Origin: Dissophora ornata
Taxonomy: Eukaryota > Mortierellomycota > Mortierellomycetes > Mortierellales > Mortierellaceae
Reading direction: 5' to 3'
NCBI GenBank assembly: GCA_025201705.1
Contig: MU616704.1
Location: forward strand, 1-52,712
Length of the DNA stretch: 52,712 nucleotides
The position numbers were made by a program, and so were the translations under genes. The notes under the pieces were generated by a model. The model searched no databases, was not told where the DNA came from, and worked only from the letters and a program-made list of their open reading frames with translations. This document shows positions 1-9,671 of the stretch, one piece after another (position 1 is the stretch's first letter; every line of letters begins with the position of its first letter).

Positions 1-903
1 TTTTGTTATGTACTTCGCCTGGATATGTTTTTAATTGTTTATCCACAGGCTAGCACATGTGTCTAGAGTTGTGGAGACGCGTCCGCGGAGACAGTTATAT
101 TAGAAGGCAAAATAAAATAAAAAAGAATCGACGCCACGACCATTTTTTTTTTCAACCGGTTATGCGTCATCTCTACCCAATGACATTGACCATGCATCAG
201 CCGATTCCTCTTGCTCACTCTCTCACTCTCTCACTCTCTCACTCTCTCACTCTTTCTTTTATTTATTTTATGTTTCTCCCTTGCAGATAGACCCCTCCTT
301 CAACACTGCGTGATGGCGGAGAAGGAAAAAAAGGGCAACAACAACATCTGATTTTTTTTTTCTGTTTTTTGTTTTTTTGTTTGTCGCCATATTCTAGCTT
401 CGGATGTGTTGAGATCGTCCGGGTGAATTAGATACATATTCAAATAAACATGCAACAGGAGGAGAACAACATTTCGCAACTGCATGATTGCTCATCATTT
501 CTCGTCCTTTTTCTCCTAGACTGGTCATGCTGCATCGGGAGGACAAAAACAAAAAGAAGAAAAAGGGAATACTTGTTCGTCGTCTGGGCATCTCATTGTT
601 TATTTTACAACAAAACAACTGGCATACAGGGGTTTAAGGACAGGGGGGAAAAGTTATTAGGATAATACTCTAGAGTACAATGGAAAAGAAAAGCGAAAAT
701 ACTGAACGAAAGAAAAACGCGCAAACTGAAAATGGAAATAAAGCGACTGGATTAGAAGATCTAGAGTTGTAGAAACAAAACAAAACAAAAAAAATAAAAT
801 ACGAAAGGAACGCCCTGTAACTTAAGACATAAAAACAAATAAGGCGAGATTCGACGAAAAGAACAATAGTCTTGTCGGCTTGCTGGCCAGGAAGGAAATA
901 TTA
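1..903. other. Intergenic/3' flank with no recognisable gene
   Basis: I see no gene here. The stretch downstream of about 600 is A/T rich and presumably contains the 3' UTR of the minus-strand RGS-like frame that stops at 904. Short open frames in it have homopolymer-driven, low-complexity translations and no family resemblance. A 40-nt CT-type microsatellite lies at 214-253. Confidence 0.6.
214..253. repeat. Microsatellite, 8-nt unit CTCACTCT, five copies
   Basis: Five uninterrupted copies of CTCACTCT are directly visible. It sits in non-coding sequence and looks like ordinary slippage. Confidence 0.9.
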
Positions 904-2973
904 TCATCTGGGGTCGACTACAATGTGCTTCAGGACTGAAAAGTCCAGATCCTGCATGACCCCAAATTGTCCTACATCCATCTCCATCTCCTCCACGGCT
1001 TTCTCCTTCTCATCGTGCGGTCCAACACCACCATAGCCACGGGAGAGCCCGAAAATTCCAGGCATACTCTCATCGCCCCCTGCACCGAGGTAACCGAAAT
1101 GTCCACGAATATACGAAGCCTGAGGAGGGGATGGGTCCGCAAACCCGCTGCTATCAAATCCATCGACTTGTGAATGTTGGAGTTGATGAAGTTGGTCCTG
1201 GGACGTTGAGCCTTTAATATGGTCCGACCGACGCTTACTCTTCCAGTTCACTCCTCCTCGGCCTCCTCCATTCACAGAGGTCATGTGCGTCGATTCCTCG
1301 GCTCTTTGTATTGGGTGCTCTGATTGCCTCTCCGTATACATATCCTTAACTGTTTCTCTGTCATGCCCAAAGAACGCGTTCCACGTCTTCCGGAGTTTGC
1401 CAGGAAACCCTTGAGGCCGCTTCTGGATTGACTGTACGAACCTCGGCCACACATTCGAGTATACCAGCTCCTGAACTTCCCTCACGATCGGCTCATACAT
1501 CTCCAAATAGCATTCTGAATTCATGAAGAGCCGTTTGACCTCCCTGATACGGTGTTCATCCAAGTTCAGTTCGAGCGTTGCGTTCGGCATAATGAACGTG
1601 TGGCTGATCTCCCAGTACGCAGGAAGCAGGGCTCGCGGGACGGGCGTTCGGCGGTCATGAGATTTGGAAGTGGGCTGGTGTGGGATCGCCATGAGCATTT
1701 GGCTGGGACGGCGGTGTCGGGGAGGAGACGGGTCGGGTTTGGGGTGGGAATGAGAGTGCACTCGGGATACGGGTTGAGACTGATGATGTGACTGGGATAC
1801 TGGCGATGCAGGCCACGAGACTTGGGGCTCCGACTGTGAATCTCCCGACTCTTGCTGCCGCTTTTGGTGCTGTTGTTGCATAAGCGAAGCTGCAGGCGTA
1901 ACAGAAGCAATCGACGATGAAGCATTCATTTGTCGAAGCTCCTCTGCCGTCAATACAGATCTTCCTGACAATGATCTCATGAAATATGGCGGGGCGGGGC
2001 GGACAGTACTAGGACTCTGCAGCTGAGGCTGCGAGGGCAGACGCGAGGTGAAAGGCGCAGACACACACGAGCTGGGAGACTGGACTGAGCCTTGATCGGC
2101 ACCTACGATGGGTTGTTGCGCCAAGCGACTCGGTTGCCTTTGTTGCATCGAAGACATCCCATCACGCGATCGATCCCTTCCAAGCGACTCAAAAGGCGAG
2201 CTTCCAAAGGAATGACTCGCACGATGTCGAGAGCCGAGCGGTGAGCGTAAGCCACTGTCAGTTTTGTAATAAAGTCCCTCAGTAGAAGTCACTGCCTCTT
2301 GAGATGATGGTGACATTGCCGTCGTGGATGGCATATAGTTGACTCCATCACCGTTCTGATTTCCTCCGCTATGTCCCTCGCCGCTCAGAGGATCAAGGGT
2401 AGTGATGTTCTCAAGGTCGCCTCCTCCATATCCCGTCATTGGATCAAAGTCGCTCGCAAAGTACTGGGACTGGACATGATTTCCGTTGGAAGACACATCC
2501 TGAAAGGTGCTAAGGTCGCTCGGTGTTACATCATGGTAACTAAGCGTCGATCCAGTAGTTCCTCGACCGTACCAACTTGACGACCTTCCGCTGTCGTTCT
2601 CTCCTGAGCCACGCTTAGAATCATCACCGTCATCCATGGTACCCACCGTCGCTTCACCGCGGTACGCTCGTCCACCGAAGCCGGACTCATGTTGGTGGCG
2701 TCTCTCCGAGACTGATCGTGATAGGGATAACGGTGCAGAGCGAGAGCGACGTTCTCCAACTGCATATGCATCTTCGCCGTCTTCCTTCGCGCGTAATGGG
2801 TCATAGAGTGGAGCAAATGCTGGATTGGAATTTCGGAATGAGGACTGGAGCGAGAGTTTCCAGAGGTTTTCTTTCGCATCCTGTCTATGTTTCCCGGTTG
2901 AGTCGGCAGGATTGAGAGCATAGGGCTGAGTTGCTGTACTCGACCCTGGATCTCCGTCGTGAACACTCGGATT
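904..2973 (-). CDS. Open frame ending in the C-terminal half of an RGS domain (possible 3' part of a P450/RGS chimera)
   Basis: The frame is open from 2973 (just after an in-frame TGA at 2976-2974) to the stop at 904. Its first in-frame ATG is at 2637. Most of it is Ser/Gln/Pro/His-rich and disordered. At about 1620-1430 it encodes a block with LELNL, then I(V)REVQELV and VWPRFVQS. This matches the second half of an RGS domain (helices 5-9: xINLD...F..A...I..LM...PRF) and resembles the corresponding block of the 7TM-RGS protein at 23685-26748. The first half of the RGS domain and any membrane-spanning region are missing. Upstream the frame abuts P450 N-terminal exons. Splicing 3090 to an acceptor at 2946 (CCAG) would join both in one frame of 823 codons (287+140+2042 nt) including the stop. 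Translation could instead start at 2637. RGS proteins speed GTP hydrolysis by G-alpha, but a half domain should not fold normally. It could be a live gene, a pseudogene or an assembly join. Confidence 0.6.
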   Translation of the reverse strand, partial: NPSVHDGDPGSSTATQPYALNPADSTGKHRQDAKENLWKLSLQSSFRNSNPAFAPLYDPLRAKEDGEDAYAVGERRSRSAPLSLSRSVSERRHQHESGFGGRAYRGEATVGTMDDGDDSKRGSGENDSGRSSSWYGRGTTGSTLSYHDVTPSDLSTFQDVSSNGNHVQSQYFASDFDPMTGYGGGDLENITTLDPLSGEGHSGGNQNGDGVNYMPSTTAMSPSSQEAVTSTEGLYYKTDSGLRSPLGSRHRASHSFGSSPFESLGRDRSRDGMSSMQQRQPSRLAQQPIVGADQGSVQSPSSCVSAPFTSRLPSQPQLQSPSTVRPAPPYFMRSLSGRSVLTAEELRQMNASSSIASVTPAASLMQQQHQKRQQESGDSQSEPQVSWPASPVSQSHHQSQPVSRVHSHSHPKPDPSPPRHRRPSQMLMAIPHQPTSKSHDRRTPVPRALLPAYWEISHTFIMPNATLELNLDEHRIREVKRLFMNSECYLEMYEPIVREVQELVYSNVWPRFVQSIQKRPQGFPGKLRKTWNAFFGHDRETVKDMYTERQSEHPIQRAEESTHMTSVNGGGRGGVNWKSKRRSDHIKGSTSQDQLHQLQHSQVDGFDSSGFADPSPPQASYIRGHFGYLGAGGDESMPGIFGLSRGYGGVGPHDEKEKAVEEMEMDVGQFGVMQDLDFSVLKHIVVDPR

Positions 2974-3089
2974 TCACGCCGTCGGAGTTGAAGATGCCTA
3001 GGAGAGAGAAATAAAATATATAAATGTGTGAGTTTCTTGCCTCCAAGAATGACTTTAACTATATCTCCTGTATTTGAACATCTCCTTAC

Positions 3090-3598
3090 CGTTGCCGAGA
3101 ACTTGGGACAGGGTTGAGTTGAGGATGTAACCCTTTTCGTAGTTCTCAAAGTTGGTCTTCAAGATGTACTCCAATAACTCTGGGTTATTGATGGCGATAA
3201 CACGACCCAACCCCAGCACTGTGGTCGACCTAAAAAATAAAATAAAAGTCAGTACAGACGCCCAAAATAAAATACGGAACAAAAAGCAAGAGAGACCCAA
3301 AGTGCACCTACATGACATCGCTGTCCATCAGTGCAAAATTCGTGACGATATTTTGCAGGAACGTCCTGCGGTTCTTGATGATCATGTAGGTATTTCCGAT
3401 TAGAGGCAAGCCCTTCCATTCAATCAGTTTCAGGTCTGGCCTGGCGCGGGTGCCAATGGCACGGTCTGGGTATCTGGCGAGCAGAAAGAGAAACGTCAGC
3501 AGCGCATAGAGACCGGCCTTTTGTGACCTGGTCTTGGGCCCTTGCAGGATCCGGTCCTTGAGAGCAGTGAGGATAGTGGAGAGGACTGAGGTGCTCAT
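3090..3598 (-). pseudogene. N-terminal fragment of a microsomal cytochrome P450
   Basis: Exon 1 (3598-3312) starts at an ATG reading MSTSVLSTIL, carries a hydrophobic anchor (KAGLYALLTFLFLLARYP) and then the P450 proline-rich entry motif WKGLPLIGNT. Exon 2 (3229-3090) encodes INNPELLEYILKTNFENYEKG and SQVLGNG, a typical P450 beta-1/helix-B region. The donor GTAAGG after 3090 and a good acceptor (CTCTCCTAG, exon from 2997) continue with GIFNSDG, which is exactly where a P450 should enter the helix C motif WxxxR. Instead the frame reads unrelated residues and stops at 2885. No I-helix, ExxR or heme-cysteine motif occurs anywhere nearby, so about 350 residues are absent. Complete P450s of this type have roughly 500 residues. 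This is a truncated P450, possibly expressed as the 5' part of a fusion with the downstream RGS-like frame. Confidence 0.75.
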
Positions 3599-3756
3599 AT
3601 CTGAAGTTCCTTTTTTCTTGTTTTGTGAATGTGGTAAATGGTCTAGGTGCGAATGCCGATTAGAGATGAGAAGAAGCTGAGAAGGGAGAAGTGGTTGTCG
3701 TAAACAATATGGAAAGGAAGGAAACAAATTCGTGCAACATCGTTCTTGCCACGCCA

Positions 3757-3764
3757 TTTATATA
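3757..3764 (-). promoter_or_regulatory. TATA-like element upstream of the P450 fragment
   Basis: TATATAAA is read on the minus strand about 160 bp before the ATG at 3598, a sensible core-promoter position. It suggests that the promoter of the truncated P450 was kept. The assignment is by position and consensus only. Confidence 0.4.
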
Positions 3765-4196
3765 CAATTCTATAGCCCAGCCGAGCCTTTGGGTGCCGCG
3801 TTCTCGCTTAGCTTCGGCTCGTCTCAAGGAACAATGAGAGCAATAATAATCGGGTCAGAGCACCTTGCTTTTGGTGGCGCAGACGCTATACTACCCTCCG
3901 AAAGCCTATCTGGCGGGTCTGACGCGAAACACGCAACATGGTCAACTATGCCAAGCTATTCTGCGAGTTGTTCTTTGGGAAAAAAACACGTGGTATTTTA
4001 TTTGATGGCAAAAAAGAAAAATGAACATGAACAAAATGAGGATAAAAAAAGAGTGAAGGGGGAGGGAAATGATAATTATGTGGGCTTTGTGCAATCGAGG
4101 CTACAAAGGAAGACGTTATCCCTTTTCTCTCATACACAAACACCTCTTCGTCTCTCTAACGCGCTTACTATAAATGAAAATCAGTGAATTCATCAT

Positions 4197-6243
4197 TTAC
4201 AGCTCGCTAATGATGGCGTTCGTGAACTCGGTGTTGGTCGAGCGACCGCCAAGATCGCCAGTCAAGACCTTGCCGTCAGCAATGACCTTCAAGGTCGCGT
4301 GTTCGATCTGGTCAGCGTACTGGTTAAGACCCATATGTCTCAACATGAGGACAGACGAGAACAACAAGGCGGTGGGGTTGGCCTTGTCCTGGCCAGCGAT
4401 ATCGGGAGCAGTTCCGTGGACAGCCTCGAAGATCGAGGCATCACGACCAATGTTGCCCGAGGGGGTCAAACCGAGACCACCAATGAGACCAGCGCTCATG
4501 TCCGAAAGAATATCTCCGTACAAGTTGGGCATGACCATGACAGTGTCGGCGTAGATGCTGGGGTCCTGGACAATCTGCAAGCAGGCACGGTCCAACAACA
4601 AATCGTCAAACTTGACTTCGGGGAACTCGCGAGCAACCTCCTGGCAAGAGGACAAGAAGAGACCGTCAGACAACTTCATGATGTTGGCCTTGTGGACAGC
4701 GGTGACACGGTTGCGGCCAGTCTCCTTGGCGTAGTTGAAGGCATAGCGGGCGCAGCGGTCAGAGGCATCCTTGGTGATCAACTTGATCGACTGGACGACA
4801 CCATCGACGACCTCATGCTCAATGCCAGAGTATTCACCCTCAGTGTTCTCACGGATGAGGACAGTGTCGACGTTGTCGTAGGGAGTCTTGAAACCAACAA
4901 CAGACTTGCAGGGACGGACGTTGGCATACAAGTTGAAGGTACTATTGAAAGTGTCGAAATAGGGCACGGAAATTGTGAGTTGGATGCTGTGCTGGAAAAA
5001 TCCCAGGTTCAAAATAAAGTGCTGATGATCGGTCCCGAGAAAGCAGCCCGTGCTAGTACGCGCTCTACGACTTTGGGATTGAAGCCGTTGGGATAAGGCG
5101 CTCTGTTGGATTAAAAGACTTACCGACGGAGAGTCAAGTTCAGGGAAACGTGACCCTTTCCGATGGGGGTGGCCAAAGGTCCCTTAAGAGCAACAGTGTT
5201 CTTCTTGACTGAGTGAAGAGCCTCATCGGGGATGGCGACCTTGCCGTTCTTAAGGACGGGGGTGACGCTGACGGGCTCCCACTCGATGGGGACCTATATT
5301 TCACAACACCGTGATCCAGAGAAAAACAATGCTTAGCTAATGCGCGTTGCCACAATTGTATAGTGCACAGGTCATTTTCTTGCAAATTAACTTACACCAG
5401 CGGCCTTGTAGATCTTGACAACAGACTCGGAAATCTCAGGTCCGATACCATCTCCGGGAATGAGGGTAACAGTGTAGTTGCCCTACAATTTCATGAACAT
5501 GCGGTTGCTTGGTTAGTCAGGGTCACACGTTCAATGCTGGATTTCTCTGGCTCTCAACAGCGCACGTTCCTGGAAAAGAAAGTGTAGATTGCTGTCTCCT
5601 ATCTTTCCAGCTGATAAGCGTTCAGTTGATGATGGGCCGCAATTGCAGAGGAACATGAATATCTTGGAGCGTCGGCGGAGGGTGCTGCGAAAGTACCATT
5701 GCATCCAGATAGTCTCTCGATTTGACAAGGATAAAGTAACTCCCACGCCTGCCATTTCCATCTTTGTCCGAGACTTTTTTTTTATTTCCCAGCCTTTGTT
5801 CTCGAGCAGTCCATGCCTGTTCCTTTTAGCGGTGTCCATTGGTATGTCGGAGACAGTGTCTCATTAAAGAACAACATGATCAAGAGCATTTAATAGTCCT
5901 TACGTTGGCGTTCTTCTTGGCGTTGAAGGCGCCGGGCATGGTGCTAGCAGCCTGGGAGGCCATGGAGCGCATGGCGGTCTAGAAATATTCAAGTGCAGTA
6001 CGGAAAGAGGCATTCTGTTTAGGATTAACTGTTGCTTATGATATAGATGAAGCTGCGACAAGCCCGGACGTGAAGAGCTGAATCTGTAGAGTGTTTCAAG
6101 GTTTGTTGATCAAGGCGAGGGACGGGGAATGGGTTGTGGGAAAGTGGCTCAAGAGCGTGAGGTCATGAGGTTGGAAGGCGTACCTTGGTGGAGAGGGTCT
6201 TGAGGCCCTTGAAGGCAACAGCGGCGCGCTGGGTGGCAAACAT
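4197..6243 (-). CDS. IDH2: Isocitrate dehydrogenase [NAD], catalytic IDH2-type subunit, mitochondrial
   Basis: Oxidatively decarboxylates isocitrate to 2-oxoglutarate with NAD+ in the mitochondrial TCA cycle, as part of a hetero-oligomer with an IDH1-type subunit. Five exons are supported by splice signals and frame: 6243-6184, 5978-5904, 5482-5396, 5293-5124 and 4941-4197. They sum to 1137 nt (378 aa), close to the usual ~370. The first 20 residues ([20 protein letters not shown]) are basic with no acidic residue, as in a mitochondrial presequence. Diagnostic motifs are [10 protein letters not shown], the substrate loop [33 protein letters not shown], and the nucleotide segment [20 protein letters not shown]. 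The last is the IDH2-type version; IDH1-type subunits diverge there. The stop is TAA at 4199-4197. No IDH1 partner gene lies in the window. Confidence 0.95.
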
Positions 6244-6430
6244 GTCGAATGTAAGAGGGTTGTGATGGAGAGGGGAGAGGTGTAGGTGGAGAAGAGAAGA
6301 GGAGGAGGAGAGAAGAGGAGGAGGGGGGGGATAATAATGAGGCCAAACTTCACAGGGTAGAGCCGACTTGCCACTCAGTCAAAAAAAACAGCGCTGTTGC
6401 AGAGGGAGAGCAAAATATAAACAAGGTCTG

Positions 6431-6457
6431 ATTGGCCGCAGATTGGTTTATACGTCA
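6431..6457 (-). promoter_or_regulatory. Paired CCAAT boxes and CRE-like site upstream of IDH2
   Basis: Two CCAAT motifs in the minus orientation (ATTGG at 6431-6435 and 6442-6446) are 11 bp apart, about 190 bp before the IDH2 ATG. They are followed by TACGTCA (TGACGTA on minus) at 6450-6456. CCAAT boxes are bound by the HAP complex, which in fungi commonly controls respiratory and TCA genes. The functional assignment here is inference. Confidence 0.4.
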
Positions 6458-7487
6458 CTGCTCCGCTATAAATTATAGCCACTTCTATCGCCGTGGAGAT
6501 CCCCGCCAGATAACAGCTGCCACACCATATATGGATATCCGCGCTCATTCTCACTCTGCCATGTGTGTGTGCTGGTGCAGAGGCCATCTTCTGGACAGAA
6601 TCCAGTAAATCTTTGTGCTCACGTCCCATCAACGTCTCCAGGAACGAACCCGTGCACATCGGTTCCCAGGATCGCCTTCGTTCCTCTCCCTCATGCCAAC
6701 AATGTGCCTGGTCTCACCAAGCGTCGCCGTTTTCTTTTACGATCCAGCGCAGTGAAGTCGACTAGAAAATATATAATTGAGCCTACGGCTGGCTCCAAAA
6801 ATGGTTTGTTAAGAACGGTTAAAGCGGTTATTCCACAACTCCGGTAATAATGCACCATGATTGACCCGTGCGAAACAGCGACACTCAGGCACCAAACCAA
6901 TTCGTCTTCACACATATATAATATCACACATCCTCGGCTTCAATACTGAAAGCAGAGTCTCTTGAAAAATATTATTGCGGTGATCCGTGTTCTTGACTCT
7001 CTTCGTCGTAACGGACTTTATACCCACCAAATATCTCTCCAGGGTCCCGTAAAACGTAATACGACGGCCAATGAAGGGCTTTCAATAATAGCCTCTGGCG
7101 GTAGGCAATGTTCCCAAGCGGTCATGGTCTGCTATAGGTCATCATTGTCACTCCCCCCATCCCATATCCTGTCATATTAAACAGCGGGTGTCAGGAACCA
7201 GTTCAGGCTGTCAAGAATTTAACGTGACAGTCACGGAGTGGCTTTTCTTTGTTTACTGTGATCATTGGAGGCAGTTTTTTTTTTTTTTTTCTGGCTTGCC
7301 CTTTGAGTTTTGGGAAAGGTCCACTTGCGCCATCGTCCCTCTATTCGCCTACGCTGTCCTTTGTCTGTTTGGTGGATTACCTCTAGACACCATCCATCGA
7401 CTTACCACATCACGCCGTACTTCCTCATCATTTCACATCGTTCACATCCATTTCAATTTCATTTAAACGTTCAAACGTCTTCACACA
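6458..7487. other. Intergenic, between divergent IDH2 and RRP9
   Basis: No gene is recognised. This spacer separates the IDH2 promoter from the Rrp9 start. It includes a long T tract near 7275-7290 and a C/A/T-rich stretch just before 7488 that is probably the Rrp9 5' UTR. Small open frames in it show no family resemblance. Confidence 0.5.
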
Positions 7488-9500
7488 ATGTCGGATCCGT
7501 TCTTCGCGCCTGTCAAGAAGACCGGTAGTGGTGGAGGTGGTCGGGGAGGTTCGTCAGGTCGCGGCCGTGGAGGTGGCCGTGGCCGTGGCCGCGGTCGCGG
7601 CGGAAGATCAGGAGACACTCGAGCCATCAACCCAGCACCCAAGTTGGATTCCGGCAAAAAGAACAAGGCTACCACCTCCTTGGCTGGAAAGAGGAAGCAT
7701 CGCGGAGATTCCTCAGACGAGGAAGGCGCTAGCGGAAGAGGAGCTCGTCGTGGCGGCAAGAAGAGTAGAGCTGTTGAGGACGATGATGAGGGCGGTGATG
7801 AAATCGGTGCTGGAGGAATTGATGATATGGATCTGGAATTTGGGCCGTCTGAGGATGAATCTGCCGATGAGGACCTGATGAACGAGACAGCGGCACAGAA
7901 GCGATTGAGATTGGCAAAGAACTATATTGACACTTTGCAGCACGCAGGAGGTACATTGCTCAATTGCTGTGTAGTAGGTCTGATAGTCGATCTAATCTCA
8001 GTGGCACTCTTGCTGACAAGAACGCTGTTATTTTTTTTTTATATTAGATGATGAGATTGGATACGATGCCGAGGACATTGATCGGGACAACATTGCAGAT
8101 CGCCTGAAGCAGGATGCTGTAAGTTCCTCACATTACGTCATTCTAGAGAACATATTATGTATTATGACCGGCTATGTCGATCTAACATATTGCCATCGTT
8201 GCAACACCCTCTGTAGCTCGAGATCCAAGGACGCCTCCATCGACACCTCACAGAGACATTCCAATTCCCCATCAACCCAGAAACTGCCATCAAAACCTGC
8301 AGAGGACATAACCTTTCAGCGACCTCTATCGCCGCCACCGATAATGGACTGTACGTCTATTCTGGATCAAAGGACGGATCGATCATCAAATGGGACCTAA
8401 AGACCGGCAAAAAGCTTCATATCTTCCCAGGAGGACGGAAAAACGTCGAGAACTTCCAGGGCCACACGGATCATGTCGTCTGCTTAGCAGTGAGTTCCGA
8501 CAACCAGTTCTTGGCTTCGGGAGGCAAGGATAAGAAGATCAATGTCTGGTCTGTGCAGGACAACAAGTGGTTGCATTGCTTTAAGCAACAGCACAAGGAT
8601 ACCATCACCGGCATGTCCTTTCGTAAAGGACACAATCAACTGTACACGGTCTCGAGTGATCGTACCGTCAAGCTGTGGAACGTGGACGAGTTGAGTTATA
8701 TCGAGACGTTGTTTGGTCATCAGGATAGCATCACTGCCGTGGACAGTCTGGCCAAGGAGCACTGTGTCTCGACTGGAGGAAGAGATCGTACAGTTCGTCT
8801 GTGGAAGATTGTAGAGGAGTCACAGTTGGTGTTCCGTGGAGGCGGATTCATTCGGCCCAAGAAACTGAACAAGGACGAGCCTGAGGAGCCTAAAGTCGTG
8901 GCAACCCCCGGCGAGGACGGTGGCGTAGTCATGAAGGAAAAGAAGGACCCCTCGTTCTTGGAAGGATCTATGGATTGCTTGGCGGTGATTGATGAGGAAA
9001 ACTTTTTGACAGGTGGTGACAGCGGAACCATCTCGTTATGGAATGTCAACAAGAAGAAAGCCGTCTTCTCCATGCCCCTTGCTCACGGCTACCACACACA
9101 ACCCCTTGACTACACGAACGGTGAAGCTCAGCCTGGTGGAGGGGTTGAGACCCCCTACTGGATCACGTCACTGGCCTCGCTGAGGTACTCCGATATGTTT
9201 GTCAGCGGATCCTGGAATGGCACGATTCGTGTCTGGCAAATTGGAAAGAATATGAAGAACTTTTCCCTGGTGAGCACAATCCCCATGGCCGGAGTTGTCA
9301 ACGATCTTCAGCTCTATCAACCTACACTTTCTAAAAAGACGGTGTTGGTCGCTGCAGTCGGTCAGGAGCATAAGCTAGGTCGCTGGTTGAGGATAAAGGA
9401 GGGTCGCAATGGTGTGCGGATCGTAGAACTGAGCGCAAAATCAAAAGGGGAAGCGCCAGAAGAGAGCGAGGACGACGAGGAGGCGGCGAAAGACGAGTAA
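7488..9500 (+). CDS. RRP9: U3 small nucleolar RNP WD40 protein Rrp9 (U3-55K)
   Basis: Binds the box B/C motif of U3 snoRNA and is needed for early pre-18S rRNA cleavages in the nucleolus. Exons are 7488-7950, 8048-8118 and 8217-9500, with good GT-AG borders, totalling 1818 nt (605 aa). The N-terminus has an RGG/RG-rich tract (about residues 14-43), then basic and acidic low-complexity segments. Next comes the family-specific helical motif TAAQKRLRLAKNYIDTLQ and DRLKQDALEIQGRL. The WD40 propeller follows (for example LYVYSGSKDGSIIKWDL, FLASGGKDKKINVW, LYTVSSDRTVKLWNV, CVSTGGRDRTVRLWK, FLTGGDSGTISLWNV, MFVSGSWNGTIRVW). The protein ends in a Glu/Asp-rich tail. The ATG at 7488 is the first in frame. 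The gene is convergent with the KEX1-like gene, whose stop is only 171 bp downstream. Confidence 0.93.
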
Positions 9501-9671
9501 TATCTATCTCTCCATGCATTTACATCAAGCATACACCTGCATAAATAAACATTTTGGCATCCAGCACACACGCCATTCGTTTTGGCCATCATAATCAACG
9601 AATTATGATAAACATGAAATGAAAATTGGGCTACTTTTCTCTATTTGAAAGGCATTTTAAGAGGTCCTTCC

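Noticed and set aside
2526..3149. 207-codon minus-strand open frame spanning the P450/RGS junction
   Set aside because: It reads through a splice acceptor in a frame that matches neither P450 nor the RGS-like protein.
4299..5096. 265-codon open frame on plus strand
   Set aside because: It lies antisense to the IDH2 exons and intron 4; its translation is the codon-bias shadow of a highly expressed gene.
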